Positions 1-8,320 of a stretch of 51,731 nucleotides of DNA are shown here, piece after piece. This DNA comes from an uncultured Alphaproteobacteria bacterium (GTDB lineage: Bacteria > Pseudomonadota > Alphaproteobacteria > HIMB59 > GCA-002718135). A program made the position numbers and the translations under genes. Numbering within the stretch: the stretch's first letter is position 1; each line of letters starts with the position of its first letter. Where the stretch lies: positions 1-51,731 of the forward strand of contig CACJZA010000002.1 of NCBI GenBank assembly GCA_902597795.1, read 5' to 3'. The notes beneath the pieces were generated by a model. The model worked only from the letters and a program-made list of their open reading frames with translations, ran no database searches and was not told the origin of the DNA.

Positions 1-619
1 TTGATATTGGTATGAGGGAGTAAGTATTTAATTCCCTACCACAATAATTAGCATCATCATTATCTTGTCTTTCGTCTATAGTTCCGTCACAATTGACCAA
101 TCCTTTCAACGGCTCAACTCTTAATTTTAAACCATATTTAGAACTAATACCTAAAAGAAACAAAGGAGGAAATTCAGCAACACCACTATGGAATTGCAAA
201 ATATGGGGATCATATTTTTGCCATTGAGACCCTTCAGGAGCATTAAAACTATATGTTACCCAAACCTCACCCAATATTCCACCATCATCTATTTGCTTAG
301 CTTCTACTCTTTTGTAAGAACCCTCATTACGATCACAGTCTTCTTCTCTTTGGAAACATTCATCTCCTGGTGCCTGAATAAAAAATGCTGTTTTCCCTAA
401 ACGAGTAGGGTTATCGACAATAGAAAAAAGTTTTATCTTGTTTTTTTTCTCATATTTTTTTAATTGTTTTTTTCCTGTCACTCTCCATGCTTCCCAACCT
501 TGAAGTGTAGTATCACTTTTTTTTATGCCTAGATTTTTCTTGTATAAATCTTTGGCATTAGAGGGCATTACAAAACTGAAGGTTAATAAAATTATTAAGA
601 TGGCACTAATTGTTTTCAT
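1..619 (-). CDS. Exported polysaccharide-lyase-like protein (3' end outside window)
   Basis: A minus-strand reading frame is open from an ATG at 619 to the window edge, about 206 codons, and has no stop in the window. The first 22 residues form a signal peptide (MKTI..., hydrophobic core, ending SNA before KDLYKK), so the product should be exported. From about residue 65 the visible part has a beta-rich, Trp/His-containing stretch (EVWVTYSF, WQKYDPHILQFHSG, EFPPLFLLG) that resembles the heparin-lyase-I-like polysaccharide lyase fold (Pfam Polysacc_lyase type) as I remember it. The assignment is by pattern only, and the catalytic C-terminal part is mostly out of view. Several Cys residues (around 89, 96, 182 and 195) suggest disulfides. 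No clear Shine-Dalgarno sequence precedes the ATG. Repeat copy A lies 133 bp upstream. Existence of the gene is very likely; the lyase function is moderate. Confidence 0.6.
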   Translation of the reverse strand, partial: MKTISAILIILLTFSFVMPSNAKDLYKKNLGIKKSDTTLQGWEAWRVTGKKQLKKYEKKNKIKLFSIVDNPTRLGKTAFFIQAPGDECFQREEDCDRNEGSYKRVEAKQIDDGGILGEVWVTYSFNAPEGSQWQKYDPHILQFHSGVAEFPPLFLLGISSKYGLKLRVEPLKGLVNCDGTIDERQDNDDANYCGRELNTYSLIPIS

Positions 620-1004
620 AAGTAACTTACAAAATATATTTTTAGGATAAATCCTTCAATAAAAATACCTGATCTTCACGCGCCATATACGCGTAATTTA
701 AATTAATAATTGTATGTTTTAATTTACATATACTACGAACTTTTTTAAAAAAGAATAAGCGAATAATATAGAGAATGCTTAAATTTTTGGGTGTTCACTC
801 ACGCGTAATTGAATGAGGACTTGTTCACGCACCGAGCAACAGAACGCCCCACTATATTCTTAAATTTTGATTCATTTCTTTTGTTTTTTTATATACCCTG
901 AGTTTGTGCGTATTAAGAAAATTTTGTTAATTATATTGAAGCTTATAAATTGCACCTTCAAATAAGTAATAAGCTATTTTCAACTCATCAAAAGTTATAA
1001 ATGG
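620..1004. other. 385-bp intergenic stretch with repeat copy A
   Basis: No convincing coding frame. The stretch holds one copy of the 99-bp repeat (752-850) and an AT-rich leader between the repeat and the gene starting at 619. That leader contains a short ACGCG-rich patch (about 677-700) and a small palindrome (AGGAT-AA-ATCCT, about 644-655). From 851 to 1004 the sequence is AT-rich and contains a T-run (about 880-892). I see no strong terminator or promoter there. Confidence 0.6.
752..850. repeat. 99-bp imperfect repeat, copy A
   Basis: This segment aligns without gaps to 1486-1584 at a constant offset of 734. By hand count about 22 of the 99 positions differ. The differences cluster in the middle, while the last block (827-848) is identical over 22 bases. 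In minus orientation it sits 133 bp upstream of the exported lyase-like gene. In plus orientation nothing codes downstream of it. It could be a duplicated promoter or leader, a structured RNA, or a remnant of a mobile element. Confidence 0.8.
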
Positions 1005-1367
1005 TTAAAAAACTTTTCTATTTAGTTCATTATTTCCATTACAAGTAATTCTATGAACATAAATATTACCACCTAATATTTCGATGTTACCAATATATTT
1101 ATTAAATAATAAGAATTCTTTATTATTAAGAAATTCCTCTAATGTTTCATATTTAGTATAAGTATAACTTTGTCCTTCATAGTCACAATTATAGAAGACA
1201 CCTTTAGCGTATCCTTTATAAAATTCTTGAAATTTGCCAATTATACTTTCAGGCTTAGCATACCAAGCTTCTCCAAAATATTCTTTAACTTCCCATTTTG
1301 TTTCTACAAAATCAGCTCTAGCATGAAAACTTATTAAAAAGAAAAATAATAAATACAATTTTTTCAT
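1005..1367 (-). CDS. Small exported protein of unknown function
   Basis: A 120-residue product that I do not recognise. Residues 1-18 form a clear signal peptide (MKKLYLLFFFLISFHARA, cleavage before DFVETKW), so the mature part of about 100 residues is predicted to be periplasmic or secreted. It has two Cys (near 60 and 109) that could form a disulfide, many aromatic residues and no membrane segment. It reads in the same direction as the exported lyase-like gene to its left. Both are preceded at a similar distance (119 and 133 bp) by copies of the same 99-bp repeat, suggesting shared regulation or a joint duplication history. The ATG at 1367 is the only start that gives the signal peptide; no good ribosome binding site is visible. 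Confidence 0.65.
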   Translation of the reverse strand: MKKLYLLFFFLISFHARADFVETKWEVKEYFGEAWYAKPESIIGKFQEFYKGYAKGVFYNCDYEGQSYTYTKYETLEEFLNNKEFLLFNKYIGNIEILGGNIYVHRITCNGNNELNRKVF

Positions 1368-1485
1368 TTTTTTATTAATATCATCATCATAAAATATTTA
1401 TCCTAAAATCGTGCGTAAAATGTGTGTAATACAAATAATAATTCTCTCAAATCAAGGCAAGTATGATATAAAATTTCTTCACGAA

Positions 1486-1584
1486 AGAATGAGCAAATAA
1501 TAAAGGAAATGCTTAATCTTTTGGGTGTTTTGGTGTGCGTAATTAAACTTGCCATTTTTCACGCACCGAGCAACAGAACGCCGC
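1486..1584. repeat. 99-bp imperfect repeat, copy B
   Basis: Partner of 752-850. In plus orientation it ends 21 bp before the start of the rhodanese gene and could form its leader. In minus orientation it is 119 bp upstream of the exported-protein gene at 1367. In this copy GTGCGT (1535-1540) can pair with ACGCAC (1561-1566) across a 20-base loop. In copy A only about four of those pairs remain, so a conserved RNA hairpin is possible but not shown. Confidence 0.8.
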
Positions 1585-1605
1585 ATATTAATGAGGTGAG
1601 AAAAT

Positions 1606-1971
1606 ATGAAAAAATTTGAAGATTTAATGAGTGTAAAAAATGAAATTGAAAATATTTCTGCATCAGAAGCAAAAGAAAAACTCAATGATCCAAATGTACA
1701 ATTTATTGATGTTAGGGATAAAGAAAGTTTTACAAAAGAAACAATAGGAAATGCAATCCATTTGGATAGAGCTTTCCTTGAATTTTATTTAGCAGAAGGT
1801 AGCCCTTTAGAAAATAAATTTTTTAAAGAAAACCCAGATAAAGAATATATTGTATTTTGTGGTGTGGGTGGACAAGGAACTCTATCAACTAAAACAATGC
1901 AAGATATGGGTATTAAAAATATTAAGAATATTACCGGTGGTATGGCTGAATGGAAGAAGTTAGAAAAATAA
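1606..1971 (+). CDS. Single-domain rhodanese-like protein
   Basis: A 121-residue protein consisting of one rhodanese domain. FIDVRDKESF near residue 33 is the usual CH2A-type strand. The active-site Cys is residue 85 in the loop CGVGGQG, and the C-terminal NITGGMAEWKK (about 108-118) is the typical closing motif. There is no signal peptide, so it should be cytoplasmic. Rhodanese domains carry sulfane sulfur as a Cys persulfide; the acceptor here is unknown. A good ribosome binding site (GAGGTGAG, 1593-1600) supports the ATG at 1606. Repeat copy B ends just upstream. The loop differs from the Arg-containing CRxGxR type of classical sulfurtransferases, so substrate use may differ. Confidence 0.85.
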   Translation: MKKFEDLMSVKNEIENISASEAKEKLNDPNVQFIDVRDKESFTKETIGNAIHLDRAFLEFYLAEGSPLENKFFKENPDKEYIVFCGVGGQGTLSTKTMQDMGIKNIKNITGGMAEWKKLEK

Positions 1972-2021
1972 TTATTTTATTAATCAATTATTTTTCTAAA
2001 TAATTATGGTATAAATATCTT

Positions 2022-2570
2022 ATGTTAGTAGTTGATAATTTTATTAAAGATGAAATTTTTTTAGACGAACTAAGAAGTGAAAAATTTTGGAATAGCGTAG
2101 GTCAGTTAAATTGGTGGGATGGTTGGTGGAATGGTGACCCAAGGAATATTTGTGAACAATTTATTAAAAATGTATGGAAGCAATTCACAAGCTTAGAAAA
2201 TAAAATAGCAGGCTTTGAATATTGGAGCAACATCCATCAAACAGGAGATGGTTTGAATTGGCATGTAGATAAGGATGAAAAATTAAGTAAAGAAAAAAAA
2301 GAAATTGTAATGCCAAATATAGGATTGGTTTATTATGCAATATCTCATAATTTAGAGGGAGGCTATCTAGAAATAGCAAACAGTCCTGATAGAAATAATG
2401 TAGATCCAAGTAAAATAGAAAGACTAAGACCAATAGAAAATAGATTGATAATGTTTAATCCATCATTTCCACATAGGGTTAGTGGGATTACGAGTGGTAA
2501 AAGAAGAGCAATAATTGTTAACGCATGGCCAAGAAAACCATATACCTTCCAAGATTCAGATAGTATTTAA
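2022..2570 (+). CDS. 2-oxoglutarate/Fe(II) oxygenase, prolyl-4-hydroxylase-like fold
   Basis: A 182-residue protein. The facial triad is visible: His81 and Asp83 in NWHVDKDE and His151 in SFPHRVSG. Arg161 or Arg162 in SGKRRAI is placed to bind the 2-oxoglutarate carboxylate. This arrangement and length match small 2OG-Fe(II) oxygenases of the prolyl hydroxylase/SM-20 type. There is no signal peptide. The N-terminal half is rich in Trp (WWDGWW at 31-36), which may form the substrate pocket. It follows the rhodanese gene by 50 bp on the same strand and may be cotranscribed, but nothing links the two functions. The substrate cannot be told from sequence. Confidence 0.8.
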   Translation: MLVVDNFIKDEIFLDELRSEKFWNSVGQLNWWDGWWNGDPRNICEQFIKNVWKQFTSLENKIAGFEYWSNIHQTGDGLNWHVDKDEKLSKEKKEIVMPNIGLVYYAISHNLEGGYLEIANSPDRNNVDPSKIERLRPIENRLIMFNPSFPHRVSGITSGKRRAIIVNAWPRKPYTFQDSDSI

Positions 2571-2645
2571 AAATACATAAGAGTTTCAAGGCTGGTTGCA
2601 TAAATCATATAAATTCAAATATACTAAATTAACATATTTAAGAGA

Positions 2646-3152
2646 CTATTTTTTTTCTTTAAAAAATGGAACCATAGAAGACCAAACTCCATCTCTTCTT
2701 AAACGATGATATGTTGCAGCAACAATATGCACTCCTATAAACCAGTATAACAAATTTATTACTAATTCATGAATGCTAATTAAAATATTAATTAAAAATC
2801 CATTATTCATTGAAAACCAATACAACATTCCAATTAGTAGCCCTGATAGAGCTGTCATTGCAAGTAAGAAATACATTCCATTATGAACAAGTTTAGCAAT
2901 TTTTTTTTGGAATTTTGGTGTTGCTTCAGGTAATGATGATTTCTGGGTTTTTTTCATGTAGACAAAACGTATTAAAACAAGAATTAAAAAAATAGAACCA
3001 AAGATCATTTCAAATCGTAAAAATGAAATGTCTTCTAGTTGGTTGAGATCTTCAACCTGTTTTGCAATTCCATAAATGAAAATAGCAACAAAACCCCAAT
3101 GAAACAATTTAGCTAAATTACTATAATTAGAATTATTTTTATCTAGACTCAT
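2646..3152 (-). CDS. Cytochrome b561 family membrane protein
   Basis: Predicted 168-residue membrane protein with four hydrophobic segments (about 20-32, 47-66, 91-112 and 120-147). His residues are placed as in bacterial CybB-type cytochromes b561: His18 (KLFHWG), His90 (LVHNGMYF), His128 (SIHEL), His142 and His149 (VHIVAATYHR). These would bind two b hemes, moving electrons between quinol and a partner in the inner membrane. The start is placed at the ATG at 3152 because KLFHWG should lie close to the N-terminus. The longer frame starting at 3218 would add an unlikely extension and overlap sspB, which starts divergently at 3201. No Shine-Dalgarno sequence is seen. It converges with the oxygenase gene. 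Confidence 0.85.
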   Translation of the reverse strand: MSLDKNNSNYSNLAKLFHWGFVAIFIYGIAKQVEDLNQLEDISFLRFEMIFGSIFLILVLIRFVYMKKTQKSSLPEATPKFQKKIAKLVHNGMYFLLAMTALSGLLIGMLYWFSMNNGFLINILISIHELVINLLYWFIGVHIVAATYHRLRRDGVWSSMVPFFKEKK

Positions 3153-3200
3153 AATATTTAATAGAATATTTTTATGATATTCTAAATAAAAAAATAATAA

Positions 3201-3650
3201 ATGATACAATATCAACAAATATTAGATAAAAATATGTTAAATGTTCTTAAAGATATTTTAAAGAATATTAGAGATAATGGATTATCTAAGTATAATCATC
3301 TTTACATTACCTTTCTGACAAATCATCAAAAAGTAGTTGTTCCCAATTGGATTAAAGAAAAGTATGATGAAGAAATGACAATAGTAATTCAATATGAATA
3401 CTATGATCTTGAGGTAAATAAGAATAATTTCTCAATTACACTTTCATTTAGTGATATTAAAACAAATTTAATAATTGATTATAATTCAATTATCTCTTTT
3501 GCTGACCCTTCCGCTAACTTTGGTTTAATACTTAAAAAAAGTAAATTACAAAAAATAAGTAAAAAGAAATTAGAAGATAGTAAATCAAAAAAAGACAATA
3601 TTATAAATTTTTCAAATTACAAAAAAACTAATCTAAATAATAGTGATTGA
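3201..3650 (+). CDS. sspB: SspB family ClpXP protease adaptor (alphaproteobacterial type)
   Basis: A 149-residue protein. Residues 1-115 match the compact SspB-alpha fold: YNHLYITFLTNHQKVVVP, EEMTIVIQYEYYDLEV and FSITLSFSDI are the expected strands, and the domain closes with FADPSANFGL. SspB tethers SsrA-tagged peptides to ClpX for degradation by ClpXP. The last 35 residues are Lys/Asn/Ser-rich and probably flexible, ending in the segment that in this family docks on the ClpX N-domain. Its last 23 bases overlap the convergent gpmA gene (3628-3650). The start fits the usual N-terminus of a Tyr/Gln-containing first helix. Confidence 0.88.
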   Translation: MIQYQQILDKNMLNVLKDILKNIRDNGLSKYNHLYITFLTNHQKVVVPNWIKEKYDEEMTIVIQYEYYDLEVNKNNFSITLSFSDIKTNLIIDYNSIISFADPSANFGLILKKSKLQKISKKKLEDSKSKKDNIINFSNYKKTNLNNSD

Positions 3651-4257
3651 TTAGTTTGCTATTTTCATAATCCAAACACAATGGACTACCAGTTGGAATT
3701 TCTATAGAAGAAATTTCTTCAGGTTTATATAATCCAATTGTTATCATAATTGCTCTTAAAGAATTTCCGTGGGCTGCTATAAGTATATTTTTTCCATCAT
3801 TAATTAAAGGTTGAATAGTTTCAGTAAAATAAGGTGAAACTCTATCAACTACATCTTTAAGGCTTTCACCGTTTGGAGGAGGTGTATCATATGATCTTCT
3901 CCAGATATGTACTTGCTCTTTTCCAAATTTTTCTGCAGTTTCGGCTTTATTTAAGCCAACTAAATCACCATAATCTCTTTCATTAAGTCTTTGATCTTTT
4001 TCATAAATAAGCAATTCATTCTTGTACAAATTTTCTATTTCTGATGATCTTATAGCTATTTCTGCAGTTTTATTTGCTCTTTCTAAAACACTACTAAAAA
4101 TTTTATCAATTTTTATATTATTTTTTTTAAGTAAACGTCCTGCATTATTAGCTTCATTAATACCTTTTTCAGTTAAAGGAACGTCTTTCCAACCAGTAAA
4201 CCTATTTTCTACATTCCATTGACTTTGGCCATGTCTAAGCAAAACAAGTTTGTTCAT
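3628..4257 (-). CDS. gpmA: 2,3-bisphosphoglycerate-dependent phosphoglycerate mutase
   Basis: Glycolysis and gluconeogenesis enzyme interconverting 3- and 2-phosphoglycerate in the cytoplasm. The 209-residue protein has the phosphohistidine motif RHG at 8-10 (His9), the FTGWKDVPLTEKG block at 20-32, the acid ERDYG (Glu93) and the second active-site His163 in AAHGNSLRAI. The length fits the short alphaproteobacterial dPGM type. The start is the ATG at 4257 because NKLVLLRHG must begin the protein; an in-frame extension to 4380 would run into fumC and has no family support. It is divergent from fumC with only 41 bp between them, which must hold both promoters. It overlaps sspB at its 3' end. 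Confidence 0.93.
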   Translation of the reverse strand: MNKLVLLRHGQSQWNVENRFTGWKDVPLTEKGINEANNAGRLLKKNNIKIDKIFSSVLERANKTAEIAIRSSEIENLYKNELLIYEKDQRLNERDYGDLVGLNKAETAEKFGKEQVHIWRRSYDTPPPNGESLKDVVDRVSPYFTETIQPLINDGKNILIAAHGNSLRAIMITIGLYKPEEISSIEIPTGSPLCLDYENSKLINHYYLD

Positions 4258-4298
4258 AAGTTGTATATAATATGTTATAATGAATTTGTTAATAAATA

Positions 4299-5684
4299 AT
4301 GAAAAATAAAAAAAGAATAGAATTTGATAGCATAGGTTCAAAAAAAATTGATAAAAATAAACTTTGGGGTGCTCAAACACAAAGATCTTTAGAGAATTTT
4401 AAAATTGGTAGAGAAAAAATACCGACTGAATTAATAGTTGCTTTAGGGAAACAAAAAAAAGCTGCTGCAGAAGCTAATATAGAGCTTGGTGTTTTAAATA
4501 AAAAATTAGGATCGTTAATTATAAGTGCTTGTAATGATATAATTAATTTAAAACTTATTGAAGAGTTTCCGTTAGTAGTATGGCAGACTGGATCTGGTAC
4601 GCAAACAAATATGAATGCAAATGAAGTAATTAGTAATTATATAATTAAAAAATTAAAAGGTAAAATTGGAAGTAAAGAGCCTATCCATCCAAATGATCAT
4701 GTAAATTTATCTCAATCTTCTAATGATACATTTCCAACAATAATGAATGTAGCAATTAATGAATTATCAATTAAAAAACTAATTCCAGATCTAAAAGATT
4801 TGATAAAAGAGTTTCAAAAAAAGAAAAAGGTTTTTCAAAAAATAATAAAAATAGGAAGAACTCATACACAAGATGCAACTCCACTAACTTTAGGTGATGA
4901 ATTTTCTGCATTTCACTCTCAATTACAAAGCTGTTTAAGTAGAATTGAAATTTCACAATCAGAATTAAAATATCTCGCTCAAGGTGGAACTGCGGTAGGA
5001 TCTGGAATTAATGCACCGAATAAATTTGATAAAGTATTTTGCAAATATTTGAATAAACTTACTAAAGACAATTATAAACCTGCGCTAAATAAATTTGAAG
5101 CTTTATCATCACACGACTCACTAGTAAATTTTTCAAATTCCTTAAAAACTCTATCAATATCATTGTTAAAAATTATAAATGATATTAGGTTTTTAGCATC
5201 TGGACCAAGATCAGGTTTAGGAGAGCTAATAATTCCTGCTAACGAACCCGGGTCATCAATTATGCCTGGAAAAGTGAATCCCACTCAAATTGAAGCTTTA
5301 AGTATGGTCTGCGTTCAAGTAATTGGGAATAGTACTACTGTTGATCTTGCTGGTTCTAATGGTCATTTTCAACTTAATACATATAAACCAGTTATAGCCT
5401 TTAATATTATTCAGTCTGTAAACCTATTAAGCGATGGGATTAAAAGTTTTAATAATAACTGTTTGAAAGGATTAAAAGCAAACAAAGAAACTATTAATAA
5501 TCACTTAAATAATTCTTTAATGCTTGTTACCGCATTAAATAAAAGTATAGGATATGATAATGCAGCAAAAATTGCAAAAAAAGCATTTAATGAAAATTTA
5601 ACTCTTAAGGAAGCGGCTTTAAAATTAAAACTAATTTCAGAAAAAGATTTTGATAAAATAGTTGACCCAAAAAAAATGATTTAA
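4299..5684 (+). CDS. fumC: Fumarate hydratase class II
   Basis: TCA-cycle enzyme that hydrates fumarate to L-malate without an iron-sulfur cluster; family members are tetramers. The 461-residue length is standard. Visible family blocks are SGTQTNMNANEVISN (about 99-113), the helix around GRTHTQDATPLTLGDEFSA and the fumarase/aspartase signature GSSIMPGKVNPTQ. The catalytic Ser lies in the flexible GSS loop. The closely related aspartase and argininosuccinate lyase share the signature, but the N-terminal WGAQTQRSLENFKIG and the overall length favour FumC. It ends directly against lpxC (5684/5685), convergent, leaving no room for an intergenic terminator. Confidence 0.95.
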   Translation: MKNKKRIEFDSIGSKKIDKNKLWGAQTQRSLENFKIGREKIPTELIVALGKQKKAAAEANIELGVLNKKLGSLIISACNDIINLKLIEEFPLVVWQTGSGTQTNMNANEVISNYIIKKLKGKIGSKEPIHPNDHVNLSQSSNDTFPTIMNVAINELSIKKLIPDLKDLIKEFQKKKKVFQKIIKIGRTHTQDATPLTLGDEFSAFHSQLQSCLSRIEISQSELKYLAQGGTAVGSGINAPNKFDKVFCKYLNKLTKDNYKPALNKFEALSSHDSLVNFSNSLKTLSISLLKIINDIRFLASGPRSGLGELIIPANEPGSSIMPGKVNPTQIEALSMVCVQVIGNSTTVDLAGSNGHFQLNTYKPVIAFNIIQSVNLLSDGIKSFNNNCLKGLKANKETINNHLNNSLMLVTALNKSIGYDNAAKIAKKAFNENLTLKEAALKLKLISEKDFDKIVDPKKMI

Positions 5685-6560
5685 CTAAATGTATTCGTAA
5701 TTATTTTTATCAGCAAATAATGATCTCAATAATAAGTTATTCAAATGATGGCCTGATTTATTGCCTAAAAAATAACCTTGGATTGGTGCACCTGCTAAAT
5801 ACAAATCTCCAATTGAATCAAGAATTTTATGTCTCACAAACTCATCCTTAAAGCGTAAACCACCTGAATTGAGTATTTTGCTTTCTCCAACAACAACTGC
5901 ATTGTCCAAAGAACCACCCAGTGCTAAACCATTTGATCTTAACATATCGACATCTCTTTCAAACCCAAAAGTACGGGCTGAGGCAATATCAGTTTTATAA
6001 TTACCATTAACTAATTGTAAATGACAGCTTTGTTTACTAACTAACTTACTAGGAAAATCAATTTCGAAATCTATTGAAAACTGGTCATTAGGTTTTAATT
6101 CTACAGATGAATCGTTATTTTCTACTCTAATATTTTTATTAACTTTTAAAACTTTTCTTTTTTTATTTAAACTATGAGTAGAAGTTTTATTAATAAGATC
6201 AACAAACTTTATTGAACTGCCATCCATGATTGGTACCTCTGGTCCATCAATCTCTATTTTAACATTATCTATATGCAATCCTGATAAAGCACTCATTAAA
6301 TGCTCTATGGTTGATACACTAGTGCCATTTTGATTGCTTATAGTTGTACTTAATTTTGTACTGCTTACATTTGACCATAAAGCCTCAATCACATTATGAT
6401 CTTTGATATCTTTTCGAATAAACTTAATTCCGTAATCAACTTTAGCAGGATATAATTTCATAGTTACTTCAGTTCCAGTATGCAGTCCTATTCCACTTAT
6501 TGAAACTGGTTTACCAATTGTCTGTTGTTGATTGTTAAATGTGTTTGATATGTCTATCAT
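5685..6560 (-). CDS. lpxC: UDP-3-O-acyl-N-acetylglucosamine deacetylase
   Basis: Zinc enzyme for the first committed step of lipid A synthesis: removal of the acetyl group from UDP-3-O-acyl-GlcNAc in the cytoplasm. The 291-residue protein shows zinc ligands His87 (TIEHLMSAL), His244 and Asp248 (VRHKILDSIGDLYL) and the catalytic His271 (SGHHLNN). The start is the ATG at 6560; a frame from 6587 would need a GTG lying inside a terminator hairpin. It is the last gene of the dcw cluster, behind ftsZ, as in many proteobacteria. Oddly, the ftsZ terminator hairpin reaches to within a few bases of this ATG, so there is no room for a Shine-Dalgarno sequence. Presence of the gene means the outer membrane carries lipid A. 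Confidence 0.94.
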   Translation of the reverse strand: MIDISNTFNNQQQTIGKPVSISGIGLHTGTEVTMKLYPAKVDYGIKFIRKDIKDHNVIEALWSNVSSTKLSTTISNQNGTSVSTIEHLMSALSGLHIDNVKIEIDGPEVPIMDGSSIKFVDLINKTSTHSLNKKRKVLKVNKNIRVENNDSSVELKPNDQFSIDFEIDFPSKLVSKQSCHLQLVNGNYKTDIASARTFGFERDVDMLRSNGLALGGSLDNAVVVGESKILNSGGLRFKDEFVRHKILDSIGDLYLAGAPIQGYFLGNKSGHHLNNLLLRSLFADKNNYEYI

Positions 6561-6562
6561 TT

Positions 6563-6595
6563 TACAAAAAAGTGCTAAAATCAGCACTTTTTTTA
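6563..6595 (-). terminator. Rho-independent terminator between ftsZ and lpxC
   Basis: On the minus strand AGTGCT-GATTTT-AGCACT is a perfect 6-bp stem (plus coordinates 6571-6576 and 6583-6588). It is followed by a T-run and preceded by an A-run, so it could also act on plus-strand transcripts. It lies 75 bp after the ftsZ stop codon and ends almost at the lpxC start codon. It should end much of the dcw transcript while allowing some read-through into lpxC, or lpxC has its own promoter further upstream. Confidence 0.7.
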
Positions 6596-6663
6596 TTATA
6601 TATTTTTGGCGATCTTAACAACTAACCTAATGTTTCAGAATATTGCAAATAATTTCCTAATTA

Positions 6664-8304
6664 CTAGTTAGCTTGTCTTCTAAGGAAGGTGGGTATATCC
6701 AGAAGTTCTTCCTCAGTTTCCTGATTGAATTCATCATCAATTTCAGAAGATTCAGTCTCTTCACCACTAAACTCCTCTTTTTCATCAATGCTTGAATTAT
6801 TATCTTCTGACTGATTTTGCTCAATCTTTTCTTCTGAAGATGCAAAAACAGGTTCAGTCTTCGAAAGAACCTCATTTTCTGAAGCAATATCTTCAGATTG
6901 ATTTTTAGTAGAAAGAGTATCAAATAAGCTCAACCTTCTTACACTTGTTTCATTTGATTTTTCAATTTGTGGAGAAGAACTTGATACTTCATCAGAAATA
7001 TTATCATTTTCAATTAGGTCTGCAGCTTCTGTAACTTCATTTTGTTCAAATACTTTATCATCAATATCATCAATGTTTTCATCTAAACTTGCAGTCTCTA
7101 TTTGATTAATATTTGTTTGATCATCTAAATCAATTTTTTCAGAATTTAGATTATTATGAATTTCTTCATTTGAAATACCATTAACTTCTTCATTTAAGTT
7201 GCTTCCATCTTGTAAATGATCCTGCAAAACGTTACTTTCAGTCAATGACTCGGACTTTTCTATATCTTGTTTGTATATATCATTATTTATATTTATTGGA
7301 GCAAAGTTTTCTATTGGTTTAGCTAATATATTATTTTTTGCATCAATACCTGTAGCTACAATACTAACTCTTACAACACCTTCAAGTCTATCATCACATG
7401 TTGTACCATAAATAATGTTAGCTTCTTCATCAACTTCTTGTTTGATTCTATTTGCAGCCTCATCAACTTCATACAATGTAATGTCTTTGCCACCAGTAAT
7501 ATTTATTATTAGACCCTTTGCGCCTTTAAGAGAAACGTCATCAATTAATGGGTTTGCAATAGCTGCTTCTGCTGCTGCAATTGCTCTACCTTCACCTTGC
7601 GCTTCACCAGTACCCATCATAGCTTTACCCATTTCGGACATAACAGTTTTGATATCAGAGAAGTCCAAATTAATCATTCCAGGCTGAACCATAAGATCTG
7701 TTACGCCTCTAACACCTGCATATAAAACATCATCTGCCATCTTAAAAGCATCAGAAAAAGTAGTTTTTTCATTTGCGATTCTAAACAAATTTTGATTTGG
7801 TATAGTTAGTAATGTATCAACATACTGTTGTAGCTCTTCAATTCCTTTCTCAGCTAGTTTCATTCTTTGAGAGCCTTCAAAATGAAAAGGTTTAGTTACT
7901 ACACCAACAGTTAGAATTCCTTTTTCTCTTGCTAATTTTGCAATTACTGGAGCAGCACCAGTGCCAGTTCCACCACCCATTCCAGCGGCTATAAAAAGCA
8001 TATGACTACCTTCAAATTTTTCATTTAAATCTTGAATTGCTTCTTCTGCTGCTTGCCTTCCAATATCAGGTCTCATTCCTGCGCCTAAACCTTTAGTGCT
8101 GTTTAATCCTAATTGAATTTTATTTGGACAGCTTGAAATTTGCAAAGCTTGCGCATCCGTATTAGCTATTAAAAAGTCTACACCTTCTAAATTAGCATTA
8201 ATCATGTTGTTAACTGCATTTCCACCAGATCCACCTACTCCTAAAACTGTTATTTTAGGATGTAAGTTTTGTTCTACATCTTGTATTGAAATATTGATAG
8301 TCAT
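6664..8304 (-). CDS. ftsZ: Cell division protein FtsZ
   Basis: Tubulin-like GTPase that polymerises into the division ring at midcell. Residues 1 to about 320 are the GTPase core with the nucleotide-binding motif GGGTGTG at 110-116 and [11 protein letters not shown] at 21-31. Then follows an unusually acidic, Asn/Ser/Glu-rich linker of about 200 residues and the conserved C-terminal peptide DIPTFLRRQ, which binds FtsA and other membrane anchors. The total of 546 residues is long compared with gamma-proteobacterial FtsZ but normal for alphaproteobacteria, whose linkers are long. GGCGGAG provides a good ribosome binding site before the ATG at 8304. It is downstream of ftsA by 79 bp, a gap that seems to hold regulatory sites, and is followed by a terminator. 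Confidence 0.97.
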   Translation of the reverse strand: MTINISIQDVEQNLHPKITVLGVGGSGGNAVNNMINANLEGVDFLIANTDAQALQISSCPNKIQLGLNSTKGLGAGMRPDIGRQAAEEAIQDLNEKFEGSHMLFIAAGMGGGTGTGAAPVIAKLAREKGILTVGVVTKPFHFEGSQRMKLAEKGIEELQQYVDTLLTIPNQNLFRIANEKTTFSDAFKMADDVLYAGVRGVTDLMVQPGMINLDFSDIKTVMSEMGKAMMGTGEAQGEGRAIAAAEAAIANPLIDDVSLKGAKGLIINITGGKDITLYEVDEAANRIKQEVDEEANIIYGTTCDDRLEGVVRVSIVATGIDAKNNILAKPIENFAPININNDIYKQDIEKSESLTESNVLQDHLQDGSNLNEEVNGISNEEIHNNLNSEKIDLDDQTNINQIETASLDENIDDIDDKVFEQNEVTEAADLIENDNISDEVSSSSPQIEKSNETSVRRLSLFDTLSTKNQSEDIASENEVLSKTEPVFASSEEKIEQNQSEDNNSSIDEKEEFSGEETESSEIDDEFNQETEEELLDIPTFLRRQAN

Positions 8305-8320
8305 TGTAATCTCCGCCGTT

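Noticed and set aside
188-400. 70-codon plus-strand frame near the left edge
   Set aside because: It is antisense to the long minus-strand exported lyase-like frame, which has a signal peptide and is open to the window edge.
6657-6923. 88-codon minus-strand frame at the end of ftsZ
   Set aside because: Out-of-frame shadow of the FtsZ linker and C-terminal peptide; FtsZ is intact through this region.
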